A stretch of DNA of 12,735 nt, from assembly GCA_001778285.1 (NCBI GenBank), contig MFGL01000005.1:1-12735 (forward strand). The letters run 5' to 3'. Origin of the DNA: Candidatus Falkowbacteria bacterium RIFOXYC2_FULL_47_12. Its GTDB lineage: Bacteria > Patescibacteriota > Patescibacteriia > Patescibacteriales > XYC2-FULL-47-12. The notes below the pieces were generated by a model. That model had not been told where the DNA came from and did no database searches. It worked only from the letters and a program-made list of their open reading frames with translations. Both the position numbers and the translations under genes were made by a program. Below are positions 1-6,931 of the stretch, one piece after another; position 1 is the stretch's first letter, and every line of letters starts with the position of its first letter.

Positions 1-2
1 CG

Positions 3-2789
3 TATGCCACGACCGAGCCGGATTTCGTCATCGCCGGCGGTCCGGACACTACGCCAACCCCGGCTTCTACCCCCACCCCAGCGCCGCCGGCGCCGCCGAC
101 GGCTGACTGGACGTTGCACGAACACTACATAACATCAGCCCTCTCCTACAACATCGATGGCTACTACGAAGCCGTGGGGAGAGACAGTGAGTTTTTTCAC
201 ACGGATTACTACGCCTATGCGTGGGCAAAATTCGTCAACGTGTACCGCGCATTGGAAGTAAAGTATGAATGGATTGCACCGAACGGTGGCGTCTACGCCA
301 CGGAAATAGTGTCAATACCGGATCCGGGCGCAGGGCGGTACTACCCGATTTTCTCCGTTCATCCTTATCTCTCCATCCGGGGGTATATTGGTCTGGAACA
401 GTTAGGCGCCTGGCAGGTGCGCGTTCTCATCCGTAATGCCGGCGAGAGTGGTTGGGGCCAATTGTATGTTGATTCATTCAATATTCAGTGGAACCCTGAT
501 ATCGTGTGGCGGTTCGCCGACGGCGCGATTTGCCGGGACGTACAGACAAGCGACCCCTTTGACCCCATTGAACGCCGGACCACATTCTACCACACCGAGG
601 ACCATACCTACGGCTGGGTGCAGATAAATAACGTGCACACGGTCTTAAGCTGCAAATTCAAGTGGTTTTCTGCGGGAGATGAGAACAACGGCACAATTAC
701 CTCGTCCACCATATCAACATCCGGACAGCCGCCGGTTGGCGGCTGGGGATGGCTTAAGTTTTACGTGCCGCTCCAAATCAGGGGCAGTTACCCTGAGTGG
801 AGACACGGCCAGTGGGAGTTGAAGATTTACATATTGGAGGGAAGTAACCAAGAAGCGCCTGACGAGGACTGGACGTTGGTGTACACCAATCAATTGACAA
901 TTATTCAGGACACGTCGGTGCCGACTTTTACGCCGTCGCCGACGCGAACACCCACATTGACATTCACGCCAACACCTACGTTGACTCCGACAGATACGCC
1001 GACGACAACGTTTACGTTCACGCCGACGGCCACCGCAACTTTTACTCCAACAAGTACACCGACTCCGACCAGCACGCCCACATTCACGTTTACGCCAACG
1101 TTGATTGCGACATCGGTACCGTCCACACCGACGAATACACCGACAGCGACACCGACGGCTATTTGGACTGCGACGCTCACGCCAAGTTGGACGCCCACAC
1201 TAACCTCGACGCCGAGTTTTACTTCAACAGCGATACCGGCGGTAACGAACACATCTATCCCAACCAGCACGAGCACGCCAATCTGGACACCGACACTGAC
1301 GCCGTTGCCCGTGCCAACGACAGATGTTCCAGTAGTCGCGCCGGCACTGACGACTACGCCAATGCCGACGCCAACTATAGTTTTGACCAACACGCCGAGT
1401 GTAACGCCGAATCCAACGGCGACCAATACGGCAACGATTACGCCCACGCTCACGCCAGTTCCAACCAACACGCCGAGCGCAACGCCGACTAGCACATTGA
1501 CGTTACCTCCGACCAACACGCCGAGTCAGACGATGACCCCGATTCCCACCAATACTCCCACAGTGACTCCGACGCCGACGATAACGCCAACATTCACGCT
1601 GGCTCCCACTCCGACGCTGACCAGCACCCCGACTCCCCAAGCAGGAAACCAGCAGCCGAAAAATGTAGTGGTGAAGATATTAGATGGACAAACCGAATAC
1701 CGGTACGGAGCGAGCGCTGCGCTTACGCTCTACGCCGGCCAAAACTACGCGGTGGAGATAACCGCCACCGACGATTACAATGACGGCAACAAGGTGGTTA
1801 TTGCATGGGCCGATGATTCAAATATTATCACCAAAAAATATAGTCTGTCGGATGACGGCAAAGTTGTCTGGAGCGGGCAATTAAACATCGTTCAGCCGGG
1901 AGAATATGTAATTACTATTTGGGCCTCGGACGGAAACCTAGCCAGTGAGAGTATTATTCTCGCGATTGAAGCAGTCATCGCTCCCACTCCGACGCCGACG
2001 GTTACTCCAACTTGCACGCCGACGGTAACGCCTACCCCCACTCCCTGGCCAATATTGATTACGGATAATTTGTACAGCCAAAATGACATCAGCGGCCAGA
2101 CCGACTGTGACGATTTGAAGGGTAGGGAACTGTGCGTTAGCTGGCGGGTATTTCCCCAGACAAACATTCGCCAAATTCATATGTATGTTTCTAAAAACGG
2201 CGAAGCTCCGGTTTATCTCGGCCAGCCGGAGAAGATAAATGACAATTATCTGGTTTGGCAGAGAGGCAATTTTTCCCACATCAGCCGCGCTCTCCGCAAC
2301 GGGCCCGAAGGCGGGAACAACTACCAATTTTTTGTCTATTTCATCTACTCCCGCAGCCGCGAGGGACCGTACACCCATTCAAGTCCGGTGTCTTTTTCCC
2401 TGGCGGCTTTGCCGCCGGTTGCGGAAAACAAGCTGATTATCACGGACAATCCGGACAGCTGGGAGAACTGCGCGAGCAGCGGCCTTATCCGTCTGGGAGA
2501 AAATGACAATTTTGTTATTAAGTGGAATATCAACTACTCTGATGTTTCCTCTTTTCAGGTATATCTCATTAATCCAGCGAACCAGAGCCTGAGTTATTTG
2601 GGATACTCTATGTCCAACTATCTCGCCTGGTCAACGCAGAACCCAGCCATCAGCTCGGAGTTCATGACCGGGCCGCGATATAATATTTTTTACAAATTTA
2701 GAGTCTATCCGGTTAAACCGGATCACGCTCCCGGCCACCCCAGTTTCTACGGGCCGTTTGAGACGGGGTATGTGAGATTGGTGAAGTGA
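3..2789 (+). CDS. large Thr/Pro-linker multidomain secreted or surface protein, 5' end outside the window
   Basis: The frame is open from base 3, so the TTG at 114 is not the true start and the N-terminus lies upstream; 928 codons are visible. Residue numbers below count from the TTG. Two related domains of about 130 residues come first (bases 108-500 and 507-910). They share F-x-H-T, an aromatic run, K-[YF]-x-W and a closing Y-x(3-4)-hydrophobic strand. Then follow a Thr/Pro linker (about 265-509), an Ig- or cadherin-like domain (about 510-622), a short second linker, and two mutually similar C-terminal beta domains (about 646-765 and 766-891) sharing L-x-I-T-D-N, Y-L-G, N-Y-L-x-W and G-P. 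No sortase motif or C-terminal membrane helix is seen. An extracellular role in adhesion or binding is inferred from the architecture; the exact function is unknown. A terminator follows it. Confidence 0.85.
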   Translation, partial: YATTEPDFVIAGGPDTTPTPASTPTPAPPAPPTADWTLHEHYITSALSYNIDGYYEAVGRDSEFFHTDYYAYAWAKFVNVYRALEVKYEWIAPNGGVYATEIVSIPDPGAGRYYPIFSVHPYLSIRGYIGLEQLGAWQVRVLIRNAGESGWGQLYVDSFNIQWNPDIVWRFADGAICRDVQTSDPFDPIERRTTFYHTEDHTYGWVQINNVHTVLSCKFKWFSAGDENNGTITSSTISTSGQPPVGGWGWLKFYVPLQIRGSYPEWRHGQWELKIYILEGSNQEAPDEDWTLVYTNQLTIIQDTSVPTFTPSPTRTPTLTFTPTPTLTPTDTPTTTFTFTPTATATFTPTSTPTPTSTPTFTFTPTLIATSVPSTPTNTPTATPTAIWTATLTPSWTPTLTSTPSFTSTAIPAVTNTSIPTSTSTPIWTPTLTPLPVPTTDVPVVAPALTTTPMPTPTIVLTNTPSVTPNPTATNTATITPTLTPVPTNTPSATPTSTLTLPPTNTPSQTMTPIPTNTPTVTPTPTITPTFTLAPTPTLTSTPTPQAGNQQPKNVVVKILDGQTEYRYGASAALTLYAGQNYAVEITATDDYNDGNKVVIAWADDSNIITKKYSLSDDGKVVWSGQLNIVQPGEYVITIWASDGNLASESIILAIEAVIAPTPTPTVTPTCTPTVTPTPTPWPILITDNLYSQNDISGQTDCDDLKGRELCVSWRVFPQTNIRQIHMYVSKNGEAPVYLGQPEKINDNYLVWQRGNFSHISRALRNGPEGGNNYQFFVYFIYSRSREGPYTHSSPVSFSLAALPPVAENKLIITDNPDSWENCASSGLIRLGENDNFVIKWNINYSDVSSFQVYLINPANQSLSYLGYSMSNYLAWSTQNPAISSEFMTGPRYNIFYKFRVYPVKPDHAPGHPSFYGPFETGYVRLVK
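910..1640 (+). repeat. low-complexity Thr-Pro repeat linker inside the surface protein gene
   Basis: About 245 codons are dominated by Thr and Pro in T-P-T-x units, built from short DNA units such as ACGCCGACG and ACACCGAC. The repeats are imperfect and codon-diversified. Such linkers usually form extended, often glycosylated, stalks in surface proteins. A second short stretch of the same kind lies at 1981-2046. The long Val-Gly-rich reading frame on the opposite strand is a by-product of this composition. Confidence 0.85.
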
Positions 2790-2822
2790 GTTAATTATTG
2801 ACTTGTTTTTTATCTTTTATGG

Positions 2823-2855
2823 TCGGCGCTTGATATTTAGAGCGCCGATTTTTTT
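2823..2855 (+). terminator. intrinsic terminator after the surface protein gene
   Basis: A perfect 8-bp stem, TCGGCGCT (2823-2830) with AGCGCCGA (2841-2848), has a 10-base loop and is followed by seven T residues (2849-2855). It lies 34 bases after the TGA stop of the surface protein. The bases from 2856 to the next promoter at 2922 show nothing recognisable. Confidence 0.85.
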
Positions 2856-2921
2856 ATTGGACGGGGCGGATGGGGGTGTTTCGTAATTGAAGGTGTATAA
2901 ATAAGAACGCAATGCTAACAT

Positions 2922-2949
2922 TTGACATATTTTATCCGTATGTTACTAT
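2922..2949 (+). promoter_or_regulatory. rplJ-rplL promoter, sigma-70 type with extended -10
   Basis: A perfect -35 TTGACA (2922-2927) is followed after 16 bases by TACTAT (2944-2949), with the extended -10 TG at 2941-2942. It is the best sigma-70 match in the window, as expected for ribosomal protein genes. Transcription would start near 2956, leaving a leader of about 155 bases before rplJ. Confidence 0.85.
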
Positions 2950-2961
2950 ACAGTTAATTCA

Positions 2962-3076
2962 ACCCTGTAACCCCATAAATATATGGGTACGGGGCAAGTT
3001 TCCACAGACAGCGGGCATTTCGTAAAGAATGTGAGACCTGCCGAGGAAAAGCTAACCTTAGCATTTTTGTCTGTGG
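2962..3076 (+). promoter_or_regulatory. L10 leader RNA (autoregulatory binding site for L10(L12)4)
   Basis: The leader contains the block CCTGCCGAGG (3037-3046) and AGACAGCGGG (3006-3015), which resemble the conserved parts of bacterial L10 leaders. An outer stem pairs CCACAGACA (3002-3010) with TGTCTGTGG (3068-3076). Inside it GCGGG (3011-3015) pairs with CCTGC (3037-3041), CATT (3016-3019) pairs with AATG (3028-3031), and GCTA (3051-3054) pairs with TAGC (3059-3062). An extra 5' hairpin uses CCCAT (2972-2976) and ATGGG (2983-2987), extended by GTA/TAC. In known cases the L10(L12)4 complex binds this RNA to limit its own synthesis. Its place directly upstream of rplJ fits. Confidence 0.85.
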
Positions 3077-3093
3077 AAAACCCACAGTTTTTT
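3071..3093 (+). terminator. attenuator-type terminator in the rplJ leader
   Basis: CTGTGG (3071-3076) pairs with CCACAG (3082-3087) around a 5-base loop and is followed by six T residues (3088-3093), the form of an intrinsic terminator. The left arm is the same segment that closes the outer stem of the L10 leader (3068-3076), so the two structures exclude each other. It sits 18 bases before the rplJ start. The stem is short, so termination may be partial. Confidence 0.6.
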
Positions 3094-3110
3094 ATTATTC
3101 CCACAAATTT

Positions 3111-3635
3111 ATGGCAATAACAAAGAAGAAAAAACAGCAAATTGTTAAAGATTTGGCTGATAAAATCAGTCGCGCGAAATCAATTATCTTTACAAAATTT
3201 TTCGGCGTGAGCGCCAACGACATCAATAGCCTGCGCGCGAGCTTCAGAGAACAGAACAGCGAATATGTGGTTGCCAAAAAGACGCTCATGGACAAGGCGT
3301 TTGAAAAAACAGACATCACCGGTGTCGCGATGCGCGAGATAGACGGCGAGGTCGCAGCCGTATTTGGTTATGAGGATGAAGTCGCTCCGGCAAAAACTTT
3401 GGGCACGTTTGCCAAAACGCATGCCGGCATGCAGTTTGTTGGCGGCGTTTTGGAACGGCGTTTCATTGACGCCGGTGCGGTGCAGGCGCTGGCGAAACTG
3501 CCTTCCAAACTTGAGTTGTACGCCAAACTCGTCGGCTCCATCCAGGCGCCGGTTTCGGGATTTGTGAACGTGCTGGCTGGCAATTTGCGCGGTTTGGTGG
3601 TTGTGTTAAAGGCCATTGAAGAAAAAAAGCAATAA
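3111..3635 (+). CDS. rplJ: 50S ribosomal protein L10
   Basis: A 174-residue protein, within the usual L10 length. It begins MAITKKKKQQIVKDLADKI, followed by the typical segments around S-I-I-F-T-K-F-F-G-V and Y-V-V-A-K-K-T-L-M, then L-A-K-L-P-S-K-x-E-L and the C-terminal helix that carries L12 dimers. L10 binds 23S rRNA at the stalk base and holds the L7/L12 stalk that recruits translation GTPases. It is followed 33 bases later by rplL in one transcription unit. No Shine-Dalgarno site precedes the ATG; the upstream bases are U-rich and end in CCCACAAATTT. Control by the L10 leader just upstream is expected. Confidence 0.97.
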   Translation: MAITKKKKQQIVKDLADKISRAKSIIFTKFFGVSANDINSLRASFREQNSEYVVAKKTLMDKAFEKTDITGVAMREIDGEVAAVFGYEDEVAPAKTLGTFAKTHAGMQFVGGVLERRFIDAGAVQALAKLPSKLELYAKLVGSIQAPVSGFVNVLAGNLRGLVVVLKAIEEKKQ

Positions 3636-3668
3636 AAATTATAATTTAATAAATTTACACTACGGCGT

Positions 3669-4097
3669 ATGTCTGAAGAAAAACAAGACGCTCCCGCAGA
3701 GGAGAAAAAAGAAGTTGCAGTGCCGGCTAAATTTAAATCTCTGGTGGAAGAGATTGAAAAAATGTCGGTGCTTGATTTGGCCGAATTAGTCAAAATTTTG
3801 GAGGAAAAATTCGGCGTATCCGCAGCCGCTCCGGCCATGATGATGGCGGCCGCTCCGGGCGCGGGCGCTGAAGTTGCCGAGGAAAAATTCGAGTTTGACG
3901 TTGAGTTGACCGGCGCCGGCGGCAATAAAATCGCCGTCATCAAAGTGGTGAAAGAAATCACCGGCCTGGGTCTCAAAGAGGCTAAGGATATGGTTGATGG
4001 CGCCCCCAAAGTAATAAAAACTGGCGTTAAAAAAGAAGATGCCGAAGCGATGAAGAAAAAAATCGAAGAAGCCGGCGGTCAGGTGACATTGAAATAA
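3669..4097 (+). CDS. rplL: 50S ribosomal protein L7/L12
   Basis: A 142-residue stalk protein, longer than the usual 120-130 because of a charged N-terminal extension of about 20 residues (MSEEKQDAPAEEKKEVAV). The dimerisation helices follow (about 22-50), then an Ala/Met-rich hinge (about 51-70) and the conserved C-terminal domain (about 72-142) with K-I-x-V-I-K-V-V-K-E-I-T-G-L-G-L-K-E-A-K and the G-G-x-V-x-L-K ending. The C-terminal domain contacts elongation factors. No Shine-Dalgarno site is visible before the ATG. It is co-transcribed with rplJ and ends at a strong terminator. The start could be internal, but no better start codon is in a suitable place. Confidence 0.97.
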   Translation: MSEEKQDAPAEEKKEVAVPAKFKSLVEEIEKMSVLDLAELVKILEEKFGVSAAAPAMMMAAAPGAGAEVAEEKFEFDVELTGAGGNKIAVIKVVKEITGLGLKEAKDMVDGAPKVIKTGVKKEDAEAMKKKIEEAGGQVTLK

Positions 4098-4113
4098 ATT
4101 ACCATAACAAACG

Positions 4114-4146
4114 AAAAAAAGCTCTGCGGTTGCCGCGGGGCTTTTT
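4114..4146 (+). terminator. terminator of the rplJ-rplL operon
   Basis: GCTCTGCGG (4121-4129) pairs over all nine positions, allowing G-T pairs, with CCGCGGGGC (4133-4141) around a TTG loop. T residues follow at 4142-4146, and the A run at 4114-4120 can extend the stem. Confidence 0.9.
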
Positions 4147-4161
4147 GTATTGCCAAATTTG

Positions 4162-4170
4162 TGCTATACT
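4162..4170 (+). promoter_or_regulatory. extended -10 promoter for the DUF378 gene
   Basis: TGCTATACT contains an extended -10 TG and the hexamer TATACT (4165-4170). There is no good -35; the bases at the expected place (4142-4147) are the T run of the preceding terminator. The predicted start near 4177 gives a leader of about 94 bases. Confidence 0.55.
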
Positions 4171-4194
4171 AAATAAAAAGGTACATTTTTCAAG

Positions 4195-4251
4195 ATGCGC
4201 GTTGTTTACGCATAAAGGTTGAATTGAAAAATAGCGTTTATTTTTAAACCT
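4195..4251 (+). other. two hairpins in the 5' leader of the DUF378 gene
   Basis: ATGCG (4195-4199) pairs with CGCAT (4209-4213). Next, AGGTT (4216-4220) pairs with AACCT (4247-4251), enclosing AAAAATA (4227-4233) paired with TATTTTT (4239-4245). The second hairpin ends six bases before the AGGAG ribosome binding site, so it could influence translation or mRNA stability. I do not recognise a riboswitch class. Confidence 0.35.
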
Positions 4252-4270
4252 AGCGAAGGAGAAACATTCT

Positions 4271-4474
4271 ATGAAAATGAACGGCTTGGACTGGACAGCC
4301 CTTGTTTTGGTAATTATCGGCGGTATCAACTGGGGGCTGGTCGGTTTTTTTAGTTTTGATTTGGTTGCCGCAATTTTTGGCGATATGACGGTAATTTCGC
4401 GCATCATTTACGGCTTAGTCGGTCTGTCGGCTATTTATTTGGCGGCGACTTCCGCCAAAATGGGCAGGGCTTAA
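4271..4474 (+). CDS. DUF378 family small membrane protein
   Basis: A 67-residue protein with two hydrophobic segments (about 7-29 and 42-61). The first holds the family signature around I-G-G-I-N-W-G-L-V-G-F-F, typical of DUF378 (YuzA-like) proteins, whose function is unknown. The ATG has a good Shine-Dalgarno site, AGGAG at 4257-4261, nine bases upstream, unlike most genes in this window. It has its own promoter at 4162-4170 and ends before a bidirectional terminator, so it is a single-gene unit. An inner-membrane location is predicted from the sequence. Confidence 0.9.
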   Translation: MKMNGLDWTALVLVIIGGINWGLVGFFSFDLVAAIFGDMTVISRIIYGLVGLSAIYLAATSAKMGRA

Positions 4475-4493
4475 ATTTTAAAAAAAAACAAAA

Positions 4494-4527
4494 AAAATTC
4501 GAGGCATTCACACGTGCCTCGAATTTT
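4494..4527. terminator. bidirectional terminator between convergent genes
   Basis: A perfect 13-bp inverted repeat, AAAATTCGAGGCA (4494-4506) and TGCCTCGAATTTT (4515-4527), with an 8-base loop. A-rich DNA lies to the left and T-rich DNA to the right, so it can serve both the DUF378 gene and the minus-strand gene ending at 4543. Confidence 0.9.
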
Positions 4528-4542
4528 GTTTACGCAGAGAGG

Positions 4543-6813
4543 TTATTCCAAATTACTCGCGTCAAATTCGTAGAGTGAAGCGCCGACCAATAGGATAATT
4601 TTTTTTTCTTTTTCCAAAACGGCAAAACTCGCGATGTTTTCGGTCAGATTAATTTTGTACTGCAGAATAAACGCGCCCTTTTTGTCAAAAACCGCAATTC
4701 TTTTTTGGCTTGGTTCAAGAATGTAGACAAAGCCGGTTTCGCTGTCGCCGGAGAGCCGGAGAGTCGTCGGTGCGGACAGCGGCGGGGCAATGTCTGCGAG
4801 ACGGAACGCGTTGGTGTAGCCAGAGAGGAACCGCGTCACTCCGCCGTCCTTTTTGAGCAGATAGACGTAGCCGTCAATGGCAAAGTCAACAGCGTCATTG
4901 ATGTTTAAGTCTTCTTTGAGCCAGGCTGTTTTGCTCTGGTAATTCGCCGCGAAGCGGAATATGTTGTTTTCAGTCGCCGAGAGCACGTAGAGCCGTCCGT
5001 TGTAGCTTGTAACATTCGTAATGTCGCTGTCGTGCGCGGCAAACGGCGTGTCCACGGCAGCGAACGTGGCCGCATCGCTCACGAGAATGCCGCCGTTTGC
5101 CGACAAAAACAGCGCCGTGTCAGGGTCCAAACCGGTTCCGAAGGCAATGGTTGGGGCGTTATCCGAGAAGACGCCAGCGGCGGCATTGGAATTTTGCAGG
5201 CGGTACAGCGCATGGTTGGGCGCATCGGCTATTAGTATCGTGTTTGCCTGCGCAACAATGGCCTGGGGTTGTGCGTGAGCATTAAGCCGGGTTAATTGTG
5301 TCAGTTCGTGCACAGCGGCGGCGACCACATGGCTGATTTTTTCCAGCTGCTGTCCGTTTGTTTGCTGCAGCTCGGCGATTAGTTTTTGGTCCGCGGCCGG
5401 ATAATTTGCCAGTTCATTCACGAGCGCCTGAGTTTCATTCAACAGGTCGCGCGCGCCAGTTTCATTGTGGTAGAGGAGACTCGCTTCAATTTGGTTTTGT
5501 TTTTGGCGAATGGTTTGCGTCAATTCCTGATAGTTTTTCTGGGCAGCCGTCTGCGTTTTGCTGTAAACGAGCGCGTAGACGTTGTAGACGAACAGTACGC
5601 TGAAGATGACAAAAATTCCTAAGAGCGCTTTGTGCCGGGAGGAGAGGCGTACGAACCAATGCAGCGTTTTTAAAAACATTTGTTGCGCGCGGCGGTGCAG
5701 AGAGCGGGCGGCGGCGGCAAAGGCCGCGCCACTCTGGCGCGGATGAGAAAGAAAACGCCAGCTGTAGACCGCGAGACCGGCAAAAATATCAAAGATGTTT
5801 TTAGCGGCGGCAGCGATGTGCGTAAGGAAACGCCGGTGGCTTTTTTTGGTGAAAAATATTTTGTCGCGGATTGCCATCCTTAAATTTTCCTGCGGCGCGA
5901 GCGGCAGTTTATGAAACGCATTTTTAATGAAAAGCCACAGCCGGCGCGTGCGGACCACGCCGCTTGAGGCCAGGTGGCGCTCGGTTTCGATTTCAATTTC
6001 CTGCATCTGTTCCAGCGAATTTTGGGCGGTCACGTTGACGTTGAGCTTGGGAATGGCGCGTTGCACGTGCGGAGTGGTTGAATTTTTTATAATGAGAGCC
6101 GCAAACGTCACGTAGCTGTTGATTTTGTGCAATTGATTTTTTATCTGTTCAACGGCGCTGGTGGGCGGCAAAGTGGTGATTATTTTGCTCAAATGTTTAT
6201 TAGTGACATATTCGGGCAGGATTTCATTGGTAAAAATCACATAGCCTTCCGGCGGGATGGTACCCTCGCTGACATTTGTGAAGAGCTTTTGCGCCCCCCC
6301 TTTTTTCTCATCCGGTGAAGCTACCTCAAGCGGAGTGATTTTGTATATTTTTTTGGCGCTCAATTCATCGTTTGCGGCTTTTGTTTCCGCATAGACCAGC
6401 AGGGCTTTCAGCGAGCCATTGCCGCTGAAGGCCAGTTTATTTTTGTACACGACGCCGCAGACAATGTTAATAGTTTTGGGCGTAAGTTTTATTTTTTCTT
6501 TTTTGCAGAATGTCTCGCACTCGGCGTTTAGTTTGGTAAGCGCGGTTTCAAAGAGTTCGGCGATATTGAGCGTGCCCATCTTTTCGCGCAGGCTTAGTTT
6601 TTCACTCTGGTAGTAAGCCTGCGGCAGAGCAGCGCTGAAAAACTGTACGAGTTTGAGCGCCGCGGGTTTGGTTGATTCAATTTCAGTTAAAAAAAATAGC
6701 TTGCCCAGGAGCGCTTCCTGGTCAATTTGGGGGTTGGCGATAAAAACTTCAACCGTAGTTGACGGCCTGGCCGAGGTTGGGGTGAGAAGGAGGCGGGAGA
6801 GTTTATAGTACAT
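4543..6813 (-). CDS. membrane protein: degenerate PP2C-like domain, one membrane helix, coiled-coil stalk, beta-propeller-like domain
   Basis: A 756-residue protein if the ATG at 6813 is used; an in-frame TTG at 6831 would add six residues but lies only about 10 bases from the predicted transcript start. Residues 1-245 have the strand order of PP2C/SpoIIE-type phosphatases: a strand pair with F-S-G-N-G-S-L-K-A-L-L (129-139) where G-D-S-R is usual, and Y-V-I-F-T-N-E-I-L (191-199) where T-D-G is usual. Both metal-binding Asp residues are therefore replaced. A basic region follows, then one membrane helix (about 395-417), a coiled-coil stalk (418-500) and a C-terminal domain (514-756) with repeated blade-like units such as R-L-Y-V-L-S-A and F-V-Y-I-L-E-P. 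Basic residues before the helix predict N-inside, C-outside topology. No Shine-Dalgarno site is seen. The fold assignments come from pattern reading; the function is unknown, and a sensor or scaffold role is inferred. Confidence 0.75.
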   Translation of the reverse strand: MYYKLSRLLLTPTSARPSTTVEVFIANPQIDQEALLGKLFFLTEIESTKPAALKLVQFFSAALPQAYYQSEKLSLREKMGTLNIAELFETALTKLNAECETFCKKEKIKLTPKTINIVCGVVYKNKLAFSGNGSLKALLVYAETKAANDELSAKKIYKITPLEVASPDEKKGGAQKLFTNVSEGTIPPEGYVIFTNEILPEYVTNKHLSKIITTLPPTSAVEQIKNQLHKINSYVTFAALIIKNSTTPHVQRAIPKLNVNVTAQNSLEQMQEIEIETERHLASSGVVRTRRLWLFIKNAFHKLPLAPQENLRMAIRDKIFFTKKSHRRFLTHIAAAAKNIFDIFAGLAVYSWRFLSHPRQSGAAFAAAARSLHRRAQQMFLKTLHWFVRLSSRHKALLGIFVIFSVLFVYNVYALVYSKTQTAAQKNYQELTQTIRQKQNQIEASLLYHNETGARDLLNETQALVNELANYPAADQKLIAELQQTNGQQLEKISHVVAAAVHELTQLTRLNAHAQPQAIVAQANTILIADAPNHALYRLQNSNAAAGVFSDNAPTIAFGTGLDPDTALFLSANGGILVSDAATFAAVDTPFAAHDSDITNVTSYNGRLYVLSATENNIFRFAANYQSKTAWLKEDLNINDAVDFAIDGYVYLLKKDGGVTRFLSGYTNAFRLADIAPPLSAPTTLRLSGDSETGFVYILEPSQKRIAVFDKKGAFILQYKINLTENIASFAVLEKEKKIILLVGASLYEFDASNLE

Positions 6814-6825
6814 GGGGAACGAAAT

Positions 6826-6855
6826 TTGCAATAATTATAATAAGTATAGTATACT
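6826..6855 (+). promoter_or_regulatory. promoter of the winged-helix/NTase operon
   Basis: TTGCAA (6826-6831) is followed after 18 bases by TATACT (6850-6855). The -10 lies inside the perfect 14-bp palindrome TATAGTATACTATA (6845-6858), which gives both strands the same -10 hexamer. The start would be near 6862, with a leader of about 70 bases. Confidence 0.5.
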
Positions 6856-6876
6856 ATAAATTAACAGGGAACACAA
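6848..6876 (-). promoter_or_regulatory. promoter of the minus-strand membrane protein gene
   Basis: Read on the minus strand, TTGTGT (6876-6871) is followed after 17 bases by TATACT (6853-6848). The start would be near 6841, giving a leader of about 27 bases to the ATG at 6813. A further TATAAT (6839-6834) lies just downstream but has no -35. The -10 overlaps the plus-strand -10 inside a shared palindrome. Confidence 0.55.
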
Positions 6877-6916
6877 AATACCCGGTTGTGGTAAACTATC
6901 TAAAACAACAGGGAAC
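6863..6916 (+). repeat. pair of 10-bp direct repeats in the divergent intergenic region
   Basis: AACAGGGAAC occurs at 6863-6872 and again at 6907-6916, 44 bases apart, between the predicted start of transcription and the ribosome binding site of the winged-helix gene. They could be operator half-sites for that regulator. This is inference; a chance 10-base match in about 100 bases is unlikely but possible. Confidence 0.5.
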
Positions 6917-6931
6917 TGAAAGGACCAAGCT

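Noticed and set aside
114..116. TTG as the start of the surface protein
   Set aside because: The frame stays open to base 3 with Thr/Pro-rich and domain-like residues, so the real start is outside the window.
905..1519. Antisense 204-codon frame rich in V-G-V repeats
   Set aside because: It is the mirror of the Thr/Pro codons (ACN/CCN read backwards give GT/GG codons). It has no ribosome binding site, and the sense frame is continuous with real domains on both sides.
910..1640. CRISPR-like or satellite repeat array
   Set aside because: The units are short, imperfect and codon-phased, with no spacers; they are explained by a protein linker.
3368..4009. Long minus-strand frame across rplJ and rplL
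   Set aside because: It overlaps two certain ribosomal protein genes on the other strand and has a low-complexity, shadow-like composition.
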